Assembly (NCBI RefSeq): GCF_014750685.1
Contig: NZ_JAAXGE010000003.1
Location: 744,001-808,000 of the forward strand
DNA from: Bacteroides sp. GM023
Lineage (GTDB): Bacteria; Bacteroidota; Bacteroidia; Bacteroidales; Bacteroidaceae
DNA length: 64,000 nucleotides
Direction of reading: 5' to 3'
Of the stretch, positions 8,901 through 18,618 are shown one piece after another; within the stretch, counting starts at the first letter, position 1, and each line of letters opens with the position of its first letter. The position numbers and the translations under genes were made by a program. The notes beneath the pieces were generated by a model that saw only the letters and a list, made by a program, of their open reading frames with translations, was not told the origin of the DNA and did no database searches.

Positions 8901-8930
8901 CAAAGGTAAACATAATTTTTATATCTCAAA
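8901..8930 (-). promoter_or_regulatory. Promoter of tRNA-Gly
   Basis: The minus strand shows TTTG (8927-8930) and TACCTTTG (8901-8908) separated by 18 bp, close to the Bacteroides TTTG/TAnnTTTG consensus with its 19-21 bp spacer. The tRNA 5' end lies 42 bp downstream. This is the best two-part promoter match in the window. Confidence 0.7.
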
Positions 8931-9072
8931 TAAAATCTTTGAAATTTTAATGCAAGAAAAAGTATCTTCCATACTTGTTTTGCCAATGGAATAATCTCTG
9001 TGCCTTGTAGAATGAACAAACCTGTCTTTTTATCTGTTAGAATAGCTCAAAAATAGATATAACCTAACCAGT

Positions 9073-10485
9073 ATGAAAAAAAATAAGTTACTTTTTGTAC
9101 TATTGACTTTGTGTTTTTCCATTACCCGAGTAGATGCACAGACACCATTAAGTTTCGAAGAATCGTTGCATCTCCTTAACCAGGGAAATCAGAGCCTGAA
9201 GATTGCTGACAAAGGAATTGAGATTGCCAAAGCAGAACGTGACAAACTGAATGCTTTTTGGTATCCCAGTCTTCAGTCTACGGGAGCATTTGTACATATG
9301 TCCGAGAAGATTGAAGTAAAGCAACCGTTATCTCAGTTTACAGATCCGGCGAAAGACTTTGTACATTCCATCATTCCGGATGATCAGATTATTTCATCCA
9401 TATTGGATAAAATTGGGGCGAATACACTTGTGTTTCCTTTAACTCCGAGAAACCTGACAACTGTGGATTTATCAGCAGAATGGGTATTGTTTTCCGGTGG
9501 TAAGCGTTTTCGTGCTACTAATATAGGTCGGACAATGGTAGACCTGGCTCGGGAAAACCGTGCACAAGTATCCGCCAGCCAACAGAATTTATTGGCCGAG
9601 AGTTATTATGGATTACGATTGGCGCAACAAATCGTGACTGTTCGTGAAGAAACTTACAACGGACTGAAGAAGCATTATGAGAATGCTTTAAAACTTGAAG
9701 CTGCCGGAATGATTGACAAAGCAGGACGACTCTTTGCGCAAGTGAATATGGATGAAGCAAAACGGGCATTGGAAGCCGCACGCAAGGAAGAAACCGTAGT
9801 GCAAAGCGCGCTCAAAGTATTATTAAATAAAAAGGATACCGATGAGAATATCATTCCCACCTCTCCTCTTTTTATGAATGATTCAATTCCGCCTAAAATG
9901 CTTTTTGACCTCTCTGTAAATAGTGGGAACTATGTACTCAACCAACTGCAATTGCAACAACATATCGCCAAACAAGAAGTGCGGATTGCTCAAAGCGGCT
10001 ACCTGCCCAATATAGCTCTTTTCGGGAAACAGACTTTATATTCACATGGGATACAAAGTAACTTGCTGCCACGTACCATGATAGGAATTGGCTTTACTTG
10101 GAATCTCTTTGACGGGCTAGACCGTGAGAAGAAAGTGCGGCAGTCTAAACTGACAGAGCAAACATTGGCATTAGGGCAAATGAAAGCTCGTGATGATCTT
10201 GCCGTTGGGGTAGACAAACTCTACACACAATTGCAAAAGGCGCAAGATAATGTAAAAGCATTGAATGCAACGATTGCTTTAAGTGAAGAACTGGTACGCA
10301 TCCGAAAGAAATCTTTCACAGAAGGGATGGCAACCTCTACCGAAGTTATTGATGCTGAAACCATGCTTGCCAATGTAAAAGTGGCTCGCCTGGCGGCATA
10401 TTATGAATATGATGTGGCACTGATGAATCTACTTTCACTTTGTGGCACACCTGAACAATTTGCAAACTATCAACCTAAACCGTAA
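9073..10485 (+). CDS. TolC-family outer-membrane efflux protein
   Basis: 470 residues with a signal peptide (cleavage after about VDAQ, residue 23) and the long, heptad-rich helices of the TolC/OEP family in two repeats (about 30-240 and 270-465). Typical segments are 'LSFEESLHLLNQGNQSLKIADKGIEIAKAERDK' and 'GIGFTWNLFDGLDREKKVRQSKL'. It forms a trimeric channel through the outer membrane for the tripartite pump encoded by the next three genes; its stop lies 6 bp before the adaptor's start. The exported compound is not known; drugs or bile-type amphiphiles are usual for this arrangement. Confidence 0.93.
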   Translation: MKKNKLLFVLLTLCFSITRVDAQTPLSFEESLHLLNQGNQSLKIADKGIEIAKAERDKLNAFWYPSLQSTGAFVHMSEKIEVKQPLSQFTDPAKDFVHSIIPDDQIISSILDKIGANTLVFPLTPRNLTTVDLSAEWVLFSGGKRFRATNIGRTMVDLARENRAQVSASQQNLLAESYYGLRLAQQIVTVREETYNGLKKHYENALKLEAAGMIDKAGRLFAQVNMDEAKRALEAARKEETVVQSALKVLLNKKDTDENIIPTSPLFMNDSIPPKMLFDLSVNSGNYVLNQLQLQQHIAKQEVRIAQSGYLPNIALFGKQTLYSHGIQSNLLPRTMIGIGFTWNLFDGLDREKKVRQSKLTEQTLALGQMKARDDLAVGVDKLYTQLQKAQDNVKALNATIALSEELVRIRKKSFTEGMATSTEVIDAETMLANVKVARLAAYYEYDVALMNLLSLCGTPEQFANYQPKP

Positions 10486-10491
10486 CAAACA

Positions 10492-11478
10492 ATGAAACTA
10501 GCCAGTAGAACCCTTTCATGGGCTTTCGTCATTATTATGTTAGCTGTGGGCATCTTCACGGCTCTTGGAATCATATTGATGCATAAACAACCGATGGTGC
10601 TTCAAGGACAAGCAGAAGCAACAGAAATCCGTATCAGCGGAAAACTTCCCGGACGAATAGATACATTCCTTGTTCAGGAAGGAGACTGGGTGCGCCAAGG
10701 TGATACACTTGTCGTAATCAACAGTCCCGAAGTACATGCCAAGTATCAGCAAGTGAATGCATTGGAGCAAGTCGCCGTGCAACAGAACAAGAAAATAGAT
10801 GCGGGCACCCGTCGTCAGATTGTAGCTACCGCATTGCAACTATGGAATAAGACAAAGAGCGACCTTAGTCTTGCCCAAACGACCTATAACCGTATTCTTA
10901 CCTTATATAAAGACAGTGTGGTCACTTCTCAGAGAAAAGACGAAGTAGAAGCGATGTACAAAGCGGCTGTCGCAGCCGAGCGCGCTGCTTATGAACAATA
11001 TCAAATGGCCGTAGACGGTGCGCAGCAGGAAGATAAAGCATCTGCTGCCAGTATGGTAGACGCTGCCCGGAGCACAGTGGACGAAGTCTCTGCTCTATTA
11101 GTCGATGCCCGGCTGACAGCGCCTGAAGACGGACAAATAGCAACCATCTTCCCCAAACGTGGAGAATTAGTTGCGCCGGGAACTCCAATCATGAACCTGG
11201 TGGTAATGGATGATGTGCATGTCGTTCTCAATGTACGCGAAGACTTGATGCCCCAATTTAAGATGGGAGAAACATTTGTCGCAGATGTACCTGCCATCGG
11301 CAAAAAGAATATTGAATTTAAAATCTACTATATTAGTCCATTAGGCAGCTTTGCCACCTGGAAGTCAACCAAACAAACCGGAAGTTATGACTTACGTACA
11401 TTTGAGATTCATGCCCGTCCTACCCAAAAGGTAGACGACTTGCGTCCCGGTATGTCCGTGTTATTGACACTTAATTAA
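10492..11478 (+). CDS. HlyD-family periplasmic adaptor
   Basis: 328 residues with one N-terminal membrane anchor (about 9-30), a lipoyl/barrel-sandwich half motif (GKLPGRIDTFLVQEGDWVRQGDTLVVINSPE, about 50-80), a coiled-coil hairpin (about 85-195), the returning lipoyl half (ARLTAPEDGQIATIFPKRGELVAPGTPIMNLV) and a beta-barrel domain. It joins the inner-membrane permeases to the TolC-type channel. The order and spacing (6 bp after the TolC gene, 25 bp before the permeases) resemble the YbhG/YhiI-type adaptors of ABC efflux systems. Confidence 0.93.
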   Translation: MKLASRTLSWAFVIIMLAVGIFTALGIILMHKQPMVLQGQAEATEIRISGKLPGRIDTFLVQEGDWVRQGDTLVVINSPEVHAKYQQVNALEQVAVQQNKKIDAGTRRQIVATALQLWNKTKSDLSLAQTTYNRILTLYKDSVVTSQRKDEVEAMYKAAVAAERAAYEQYQMAVDGAQQEDKASAASMVDAARSTVDEVSALLVDARLTAPEDGQIATIFPKRGELVAPGTPIMNLVVMDDVHVVLNVREDLMPQFKMGETFVADVPAIGKKNIEFKIYYISPLGSFATWKSTKQTGSYDLRTFEIHARPTQKVDDLRPGMSVLLTLN

Positions 11479-11503
11479 TTGATATAGTAAAATTAATCAT
11501 AGA

Positions 11504-12688
11504 ATGGATTCATCACAAACATATTCTCCTTTTCGTTCCGTACTGCTCAGGGAGTGGCGGCGAATGACTTCGCGACGTCTTTACTTCGGCGTCTGCATCA
11601 TTTTGCCGTTGTTTACCCTCTTCTTTATGGCTACAATCTTTGGCAACGGACAAATGGAGAATATCCCTATCGGCATTGTCGATCAGGACAATACAGCCAC
11701 TTCCCGTGCTATTGTCCGGAATATCTCTGCTGTACCCACCTTCAAAGTGACGAAGCATTATGTGAATGAAGCGGCTGCCCGTGAAGCGGTGCAAAAGAAA
11801 GAGATATACGGCTATCTTTCCATTCCTCCGAAATTCGAGCAGGATGCTATCACCGGAAAGAATGCCACCCTCTCCTATTATTATCATTACGCCCTGTTAT
11901 CGGTAGGTGGTGAACTGATGGCGGCATTTGAAACTTCATTGGCTCCCGTATCCCTTTCACCTATTGTGATGGAAGCTGTATCTTTGGGAGTAGAACAACA
12001 GCAGATTACCACATTCCTATTGCCTGTGCAAGCCAGTAATCATCCGATATACAATCCAAGCCTGGATTATTCGGTTTATTTGAGCCAGCCTTTTTTCTTT
12101 GTTCTGTTTCAGGTATTGATTCTGCTGACTACCGTATATGCAACCGGCATTGAAATCAAATTCCGTACGGCGACCGATTGGCTGGCTACTGCCAAAGGGA
12201 ATATGGTAATTGCCATTTTAGGCAAATTACTCCCCTATACCATTATATATATTCTGATAGGATGGTTTGCCAATTATGTGATGTTCGGTATCCTGCATGT
12301 TCCGTTTCAAGGGAGTTGGTGGTTTATGAATATGATAACCGCGCTCTTTGTTATCGCGACGCAGGCTCTCGGATTATTTTTATTCTCATTGTTTCCGGCG
12401 GTATCACTGGTTATCAGTGTGGTTTCCATGGTTGGTTCTTTAGGCGCAACCTTGTCGGGAGTTACTTTTCCGGTTCCCAATATGTATCCGTTGGTAAGAG
12501 ATGCTTCTTATCTTTTTCCTGTCCGTCATTTTACGGAAATAATGCAAACCATGCTCTATGGGGGTGGCGGATTCACTCATCTCTGGCCATCGGCCGTGAT
12601 ACTCTGCATCTTCCCGCTACTGGCCTTGTCGCTGCTTCCTCATTTAAAACGAGCCATAGAAAGTCATAAATATGAAAACATTAAATAG
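11504..12688 (+). CDS. ABC-2 family permease (YbhS/YhhJ-like), first copy
   Basis: 394 residues: an N-terminal membrane helix (about 25-45), a large extracytoplasmic domain beginning IPIGIVDQDNTATSRAIVRNI, and five or six membrane helices in the C-terminal half (from about 195). This is the ABC2_membrane_3 layout. It shares 17 bp with the start of the second permease, so the two are translationally coupled and likely form a heterodimer. No ATPase gene accompanies them; in the E. coli YbhFSR and YhhJ systems an ATPase gene is part of the cluster. Confidence 0.9.
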   Translation: MDSSQTYSPFRSVLLREWRRMTSRRLYFGVCIILPLFTLFFMATIFGNGQMENIPIGIVDQDNTATSRAIVRNISAVPTFKVTKHYVNEAAAREAVQKKEIYGYLSIPPKFEQDAITGKNATLSYYYHYALLSVGGELMAAFETSLAPVSLSPIVMEAVSLGVEQQQITTFLLPVQASNHPIYNPSLDYSVYLSQPFFFVLFQVLILLTTVYATGIEIKFRTATDWLATAKGNMVIAILGKLLPYTIIYILIGWFANYVMFGILHVPFQGSWWFMNMITALFVIATQALGLFLFSLFPAVSLVISVVSMVGSLGATLSGVTFPVPNMYPLVRDASYLFPVRHFTEIMQTMLYGGGGFTHLWPSAVILCIFPLLALSLLPHLKRAIESHKYENIK

Positions 12689-13853
12689 AATCCAACAGCT
12701 ATCGTTCATTATCCGTCGTGAATTTCTCGCCATAAGCACCAGTTATGCCGTTCTGTTAGTGCTGATGGGTGGAATCTTCATGTACGGATTACTCTATAAT
12801 TATATGTATGCCCCCAATATTGTAACAGATATACCTGTTGCCGTGGTAGATAATTCGCATAGTGAATTGAGCCGGAATTTTATCCGTTGGCTGGATGCCA
12901 CTCCCCAGGCGGAAATTTATGATCAGGCGATAGATTATCACGAAGCCAAAGAGTGGATGAAGGAAGGGAAAGTACAGGGAATCGTCTATCTTCCACACGA
13001 CTTCGAAGAGCGGGTCTTTCGCGGAGATGAAGCCGTATTCTCTTTGTATGCCACAACCGATGCTTTTTTATATTTTGAAGCCTTGCAGGGAGCTTCTTCC
13101 CGTGTCATGCTGGCAATCAATGATAAATACCGCCCGGATGGAGCAGTATTCCTTCCACCTCAGGGATTACTGGCCGTAGCTATGGCAAAACCCGTAAATG
13201 TGGCGGGAACAGCACTCTATAATTATACAGAAGGATATGGCTCTTATCTGATTCCGGCAGTTATGATGATTATTATTTTCCAGACTTTACTGATGGTTAT
13301 TGGTATGGTGACCGGAGACGAATATACCAATAGGGGAATTCGTGCTTACACTCCCTTTGGGCATGGTTGGGGAGTCGCCATTCGCATTGTGGCGGGAAAG
13401 ACATTCGTATATTGCGCTCTTTATGCCGTTTTTTCCTTCTTCCTGCTAGGCTTACTTCCTTATTTCTTTAGTATTCCCAACATAGGAAACGGATTGTACA
13501 TCCTGCTATTGTTAATTCCTTACCTGATGGCAACTTCTTTCCTGGGATTGGCAGCTTCCCGTTATTTCACTGATTCGGAAGCGCCGCTGCTTATGATTGC
13601 TTTCTTTTCAGTCGGATTGATTTTCCTTTCCGGTGTTTCCTATCCGATGGAGTTAATGCCCTGGTATTGGAAGATTGCACATTATATTCTTCCGGCTGCG
13701 CCGGGCACACTAGCCTTTGTCAAATTGAATTCCATGGGAGCCAGTATGGCAGATATAAGACCGGAATATATCACCTTGTGGATTCAGGCAGCTGTTTATT
13801 TCGTATTGAGCATATGGGTATATAAGAAGAAATTAAATGTAAGGTCTAATTAA
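12672..13853 (+). CDS. ABC-2 family permease (YbhR-like), second copy
   Basis: 393 residues with the same plan as its neighbour: a membrane helix at about 22-42, an external domain starting IPVAVVDNSHSELSRNFIRWLDATPQ, and helices from about 190 to the end, including 'GDEYTNRGIRAYTPFGHGWGVAIRIVAGK', the loop expected to contact an ATPase. It is the last gene of the TolC-HlyD-permease-permease operon. About 230 bp of AT-rich DNA without a clear terminator separates it from the next gene. An energy-coupling subunit must come from elsewhere or the system works without one. Confidence 0.9.
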   Translation: MKTLNRIQQLSFIIRREFLAISTSYAVLLVLMGGIFMYGLLYNYMYAPNIVTDIPVAVVDNSHSELSRNFIRWLDATPQAEIYDQAIDYHEAKEWMKEGKVQGIVYLPHDFEERVFRGDEAVFSLYATTDAFLYFEALQGASSRVMLAINDKYRPDGAVFLPPQGLLAVAMAKPVNVAGTALYNYTEGYGSYLIPAVMMIIIFQTLLMVIGMVTGDEYTNRGIRAYTPFGHGWGVAIRIVAGKTFVYCALYAVFSFFLLGLLPYFFSIPNIGNGLYILLLLIPYLMATSFLGLAASRYFTDSEAPLLMIAFFSVGLIFLSGVSYPMELMPWYWKIAHYILPAAPGTLAFVKLNSMGASMADIRPEYITLWIQAAVYFVLSIWVYKKKLNVRSN

Positions 13854-14083
13854 TTAAATTAACCAAACAAACGAGATGCGTAATTCGTGTAGAATGGAAA
13901 AATATTTCTCAAATAATGCAAGTTATTTAAATGAATAGTCAACTTTAGTAACAAAAGCTATTCTAAATGAAATATTTAGGGCAGAATATCTCCTATTTCT
14001 TTGCTTTTTTCATTGTTTTTGTATAATTTCGTTAACCATTATTTTCTATAATCGTTAGAAGTAATTTAAAAACATATGTTTAT

Positions 14084-17000
14084 ATGAAATACATTATCTA
14101 TCTTCTCTTCCTTTTTCCTATTTGCGCCACTGCACAAACATACAAATACATAGGAACAGAAAACGGTTTAAGTAATCGTAGAATATTCAGTATTAAGAAA
14201 GATGCTCAAGGGTATATGTGGTTTCTTACTGACGAAGGCATGGACCGTTATAATGGCAAAGATATTAAACATTATAAACTAAACAAAGAAGACAGTACGC
14301 TCGAAGCTCCTATTCATTTGGGATGGATATACACAACCCCACAGATAGGAACATGGGTTATCGGCAAACAAGGACGCATTTTTCATTATGAAACGAAATA
14401 TGACGATTTTAAGATGGTGTATAAGTTGCCGGATAGCATGGAAACTATTAGTTATGGTTATATGGATCGTAACGACAATTTTTGGTTATGCCGCAAACAT
14501 TCCATATTACTCTATAATGCCAAAGATGGGCAGATCATCCAATTCCCCAATGTATTACATAGCAATATCACAGCAATAGAACAGGTAGATGAACAACATT
14601 TCTTTATAGCAACAGAGACAGGCGTCCGGTATACAAAGTTGGAAAACGATGTTCTTGAAATCATCCCTGTTGAAACACTTGACTATTTTCATGCACAAGT
14701 CAGCGAACTCTATTATCACCAGCCATTGCAAAGGCTGGTGATAGGTTCATTCGAAAGAGGAATGTTTGTATATGACATGAAGAGACAGGAGATAATAAAA
14801 CCTGAAGCAGACTTGAGCGATGTCAATATAACCTGCATCGTACCATTGGACGAATCGCAACTATTGATATCAACGGAAGGAATGGGAGTATATAAGATTG
14901 ATATAAACACCTGTAAATTGGATCATTATATTGTGGCAAACTATCAAAGTTATAATGAGATGAACGGTAATAATATCAATGATGTCTTTGTCGATGAAGA
15001 AAAGCGGATATGGCTTTCCAATTATCCAACCGGAGTCACGGTGATAGATTATCGCTACGAAAATTATCATTGGATGAAACATGCCATGGGCAATAAACAG
15101 TCGTTAATCAATGACCAGGTACATGCGGTAATTGAAGACAATGATGGTGATTTATGGTTTGGAACCAGTAATGGTATCAGTCTTTATAATTCCAGGACAG
15201 GTCAATGGTATTCGTTCCTGAGTTCCTTCGATCAGCAATTGAAAGATAAAAACCATATCTTCATTACTTTGTGTGAAGTATCTCCCGGCATTATTTGGGC
15301 AGGGGGCTACACTTCGGGCATTTATAAAATAAACAAGCATACCTTATCAGTTGAATACTTCTCCCCTTACCTGCTTACTCCTATTAATATGCGTCCGGAT
15401 AAATATATTCGTGACATGATAAAAGATTCGAAGGGATATATATGGTCGGGCGGATACTATAACCTGAAATGCTTTGATTTGACCACTAACAGCGTTCATC
15501 TATATCCCGGAGTGACTTCGATTACTTCTATAGTAGAACATGACAAAGACCATATGTGGATTGGAACGGCTGCCGGTGTATATCTGTTAGATAGAAACAC
15601 AGGCAAATACCAATTTGTTGAAACAGGGATAGGAGCTTCATATATCAATTCACTTTATCAGTCAAATGATGGACTACTATACATCGGGACAAACGGTGCG
15701 GGTGTTCTTGTATATGATATAAAGAACCAAAACATTGAGCACTATTACACTGATAATTCGGCATTGGTTTCCAACAGGATATTTACAATATTACCGGAAG
15801 CGGACGGACGTATCATGATGAGTACGGAGAATGGAATCACTTGTTTCTTCACCAAAGAAAAAGTATTTCATAACTGGACCAGAGGCGAAGGATTATTACC
15901 TGCCTATTTTAATGCTTCTTCGGGTACATTACGTAAGAACAAGAACTTTGTATTCGGTAGTACAGACGGAGCCATCGAAATTCCGGAGAATGTAACATTC
16001 CCGCATTACAAATTTTCCAAAATGATATTTAGTGACTTTCAACTGTCTTATCAGCCCGTTTATCCGGATGAGAAAAACTCCCCTTTAAAAGAATGTATAG
16101 ATAAAACAGAAGTCTTGAAACTAAAGCATAATAAAAATACGTTCTCTCTCGTAGTTTCCACTATCAATTATGATTCTCCGGGAAATGCGCTCTATTCCTG
16201 GAAATTAGAAGGATTTTATGAAAAATGGACACAACCTGGAGCAAGTAATTTAATACGTTTCACCAATTTGCCTCCGGGAAAATATACCCTCCGTGTACGT
16301 GCCGTATCCAGGGAAGAACATGATGTCGTCTTTGAGGAACGTGCAATGAAAATCATCATTACACAACCATTTTGGTCTACCTGGTGGGCTATCCTATGCT
16401 ACGTATTGTTAGTTATTTGGGGATTCTCTTTTATCATACGCATGATAAACCTGCGAAAGCAAAAGAAAATATCGGATGAAAAGACGCAGTTCTTTATTAA
16501 TACAGCGCATGATATACGTACTCCGCTAACTTTGATAAAAGCGCCTTTACAAGAATTACTTGAGGAAGAGACCCTCTCCGAGATTGGCATTACCCGTACA
16601 CAAACCGCATTAAGGAATGTAGATTCGCTCTTGCGAATGTCTTCCAATCTCATTAATTTCGAACGTACCGATGTATATTCTTCCAAGTTATGCATTTCGG
16701 AGTATGAGTTAAATACCTATATGAAAGAAGTGCGTGACGCATTTACCAATTATGCCACCCTTAAAAATATAGATTTTACTTACGAGAGTACTTTCAATTA
16801 TTTGAATGTATGGTTCGATAAAGATAAAATGGATTCTATTTTGAAGAATATAATATCGAATTCATTAAAGTATACTCCTGAAAGTGGGAAGGTCAGCGTC
16901 TCCGTTTCTGAAACGAGTGACTCCTGGAAGGTAGTAATTACCGACACAGGTATCGGTATTCCTTCAACGGAACAAAGTAAGTTGTTCAAACTTCATTTCC

Positions 17001-18091
17001 GTGCCAGCAACGCTATTAACTCTAAAGTTACAGGTAGCGGTATAGGATTGATGCTGGTAGGTAAACAGGTTCGTCTTCATGGCGGTAAGATTAATGTGGA
17101 GAGCGTTGAGCAGCAAGGCACTACTGTGAGAATCGTTTTCCCAAAAGATACCAGGCATCTTCAGGATTCAGAACAGAAGCCGTCTACCGAATCAGACCTG
17201 AAAACACCGGAACTGACTGTTCCGGGTACATTTAAGAGTGTTGCAAATGCTGCGGATAATGCGGACGCGCAACGTGTGCTTGTTGTAGAAGACAATGACG
17301 AGTTACGTTCATATCTTGTCAGCCTGCTTTCCCCTTTATATAATGTACAAGCCTGTGGCAACGGTAAGGAAGCATTGATTATCGTGAAAGAATTTTGGCC
17401 GGAGCTTATTCTTACTGATGTTATGATGCCCGAAATGCGGGGTGATGAGCTGTGCGTTGCCATAAAGAACGACATTGAAACTTCACATATCCCGGTACTG
17501 CTGCTTACGGCATTAGGAGAAGAAAAAAACATATTGGAAGGACTGGCGATTGGTGCGGACGAATATATTATCAAGCCTTTCAATGTGACCATATTGAGAG
17601 AAAGTATCAAAAACCTGTTGAACAACCGGGCATTGCTGCGTAGCAGATATGCCAATCCGAATATGGATATGGGGGCAATGGTACCATCGGCAAAAGGAGC
17701 CAATAGTCTTGACTGGAAATTCATCTCAGAGGTAAGGCAAAGTGTAGAGGACAATCTTGATAATACAGGTTTGACAGTTAATGTACTTTGCGAGATACAT
17801 CATATGAGTCGTACAAGTTTCTATAGCAAACTGAGAGCCTTGACCGGGCAGTCTCCTACGGCATTTATTCGAACTACCCGTTTGAAACGTGCAGCCGAAC
17901 TCTTAAAGGAAGGAAGGCATAACATTACTGAAATATCAGAAATGACCGGTTTCTCTGAAACCAAATATTTCCGGGAAGTATTCAAGAAATATTATAAGAT
18001 GAGTCCGAGCCAATATGCTAAAAGTGGCGGAAGCACCTCTCCTATCCTTACAGAAGAGGATGATTCCGAAGATGAAGATTCAGACGATTGA
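14084..18091 (+). CDS. Hybrid two-component system regulator (HTCS)
   Basis: 1335 residues that combine all parts of a signalling pathway. Order: signal peptide (1-18), about 14 beta-propeller (Reg_prop) repeats such as DNDGDLWFGTSNGISLYN, a Y_Y_Y domain (about 680-755), a membrane helix (about 765-787), a His kinase with phospho-acceptor His809 in an unusual AHDIRTPLTL H-box, an ATPase domain (DTGIGIP, GSGIGLML), a receiver with Asp1112 (LTDVMMPE), and an AraC-type HTH (about 1225-1320) with an acidic tail. HTCS proteins usually sense oligosaccharides and activate a neighbouring polysaccharide locus. None is present here: efflux genes lie upstream and a convergent redox/TonB operon downstream, so its target is unclear. 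Confidence 0.95.
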   Translation: MKYIIYLLFLFPICATAQTYKYIGTENGLSNRRIFSIKKDAQGYMWFLTDEGMDRYNGKDIKHYKLNKEDSTLEAPIHLGWIYTTPQIGTWVIGKQGRIFHYETKYDDFKMVYKLPDSMETISYGYMDRNDNFWLCRKHSILLYNAKDGQIIQFPNVLHSNITAIEQVDEQHFFIATETGVRYTKLENDVLEIIPVETLDYFHAQVSELYYHQPLQRLVIGSFERGMFVYDMKRQEIIKPEADLSDVNITCIVPLDESQLLISTEGMGVYKIDINTCKLDHYIVANYQSYNEMNGNNINDVFVDEEKRIWLSNYPTGVTVIDYRYENYHWMKHAMGNKQSLINDQVHAVIEDNDGDLWFGTSNGISLYNSRTGQWYSFLSSFDQQLKDKNHIFITLCEVSPGIIWAGGYTSGIYKINKHTLSVEYFSPYLLTPINMRPDKYIRDMIKDSKGYIWSGGYYNLKCFDLTTNSVHLYPGVTSITSIVEHDKDHMWIGTAAGVYLLDRNTGKYQFVETGIGASYINSLYQSNDGLLYIGTNGAGVLVYDIKNQNIEHYYTDNSALVSNRIFTILPEADGRIMMSTENGITCFFTKEKVFHNWTRGEGLLPAYFNASSGTLRKNKNFVFGSTDGAIEIPENVTFPHYKFSKMIFSDFQLSYQPVYPDEKNSPLKECIDKTEVLKLKHNKNTFSLVVSTINYDSPGNALYSWKLEGFYEKWTQPGASNLIRFTNLPPGKYTLRVRAVSREEHDVVFEERAMKIIITQPFWSTWWAILCYVLLVIWGFSFIIRMINLRKQKKISDEKTQFFINTAHDIRTPLTLIKAPLQELLEEETLSEIGITRTQTALRNVDSLLRMSSNLINFERTDVYSSKLCISEYELNTYMKEVRDAFTNYATLKNIDFTYESTFNYLNVWFDKDKMDSILKNIISNSLKYTPESGKVSVSVSETSDSWKVVITDTGIGIPSTEQSKLFKLHFRASNAINSKVTGSGIGLMLVGKQVRLHGGKINVESVEQQGTTVRIVFPKDTRHLQDSEQKPSTESDLKTPELTVPGTFKSVANAADNADAQRVLVVEDNDELRSYLVSLLSPLYNVQACGNGKEALIIVKEFWPELILTDVMMPEMRGDELCVAIKNDIETSHIPVLLLTALGEEKNILEGLAIGADEYIIKPFNVTILRESIKNLLNNRALLRSRYANPNMDMGAMVPSAKGANSLDWKFISEVRQSVEDNLDNTGLTVNVLCEIHHMSRTSFYSKLRALTGQSPTAFIRTTRLKRAAELLKEGRHNITEISEMTGFSETKYFREVFKKYYKMSPSQYAKSGGSTSPILTEEDDSEDEDSDD

Positions 18092-18610
18092 TTAGTTACG
18101 AATCAGGTACTTAATGAATAAGTAACCACCAAATACTTGCAGGCACATTCCGGGAATACCGATGCGGAAATCCTGGATGGCCTTGTAGAAGCTGCCGACG
18201 TAGGCCCATTCTCCTAATGTTCCTATGACTTGGTAGGTAAGTACTACGCCTGCCAAAACGGGTATTGATATGTGTCCTGAACGTTGTGCAGTCCATCCGG
18301 CGGCAATAGCCAGCAATACGGATTTCAGCAAAATGGCAGGCAGCGCGACAGGCATTGGCATTCCGAAAAGCAAAGAGTTTATAACAGGTGAAAGGATAGC
18401 AGTCAGCAGACCGACTTTCCAACCATACTTATAAGCTCCGATGAGCGTAAAGAAATAAATAGGTAGCCAGGTTATTCCTCCTTGCGGTATGAGATGAAAT
18501 AACTGGGGCAAAAGCAAATTACCAATGATGAATAACGAGGCTACCAAATAAGTTTTCACATTGTTATAGTGTAGCGAATAGAGTTTTACAGTTGTCGATT
18601 CCATATTCAT
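18092..18610 (-). CDS. ECF transporter S component-like membrane protein
   Basis: 172 residues, nearly all hydrophobic, with five or six membrane helices. The pattern 'GGITWLPIYFFTLIGAYKYGWKVGLLTAILSPVINSLLFGMP' matches substrate-binding S components of energy-coupling-factor vitamin/metal importers (including the region near helix 1 and loop that binds ligand). No ATPase (EcfA) or EcfT gene is nearby, so it would use shared modules. Its start is 8 bp behind the end of the TonB receptor gene, and it is the last gene of that operon. Its stop codon touches the stop of the convergent HTCS gene (18091/18092) with no terminator in between. Substrate unknown. Confidence 0.75.
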   Translation of the reverse strand: MNMESTTVKLYSLHYNNVKTYLVASLFIIGNLLLPQLFHLIPQGGITWLPIYFFTLIGAYKYGWKVGLLTAILSPVINSLLFGMPMPVALPAILLKSVLLAIAAGWTAQRSGHISIPVLAGVVLTYQVIGTLGEWAYVGSFYKAIQDFRIGIPGMCLQVFGGYLFIKYLIRN

Positions 18611-18618
18611 TTTATTAT

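Noticed and set aside
17161..17754. 197-residue minus-strand open frame inside the HTCS gene
   Set aside because: It lies opposite the receiver domain, is Ser-rich and shows no signal or family; it is a shadow of the real gene.
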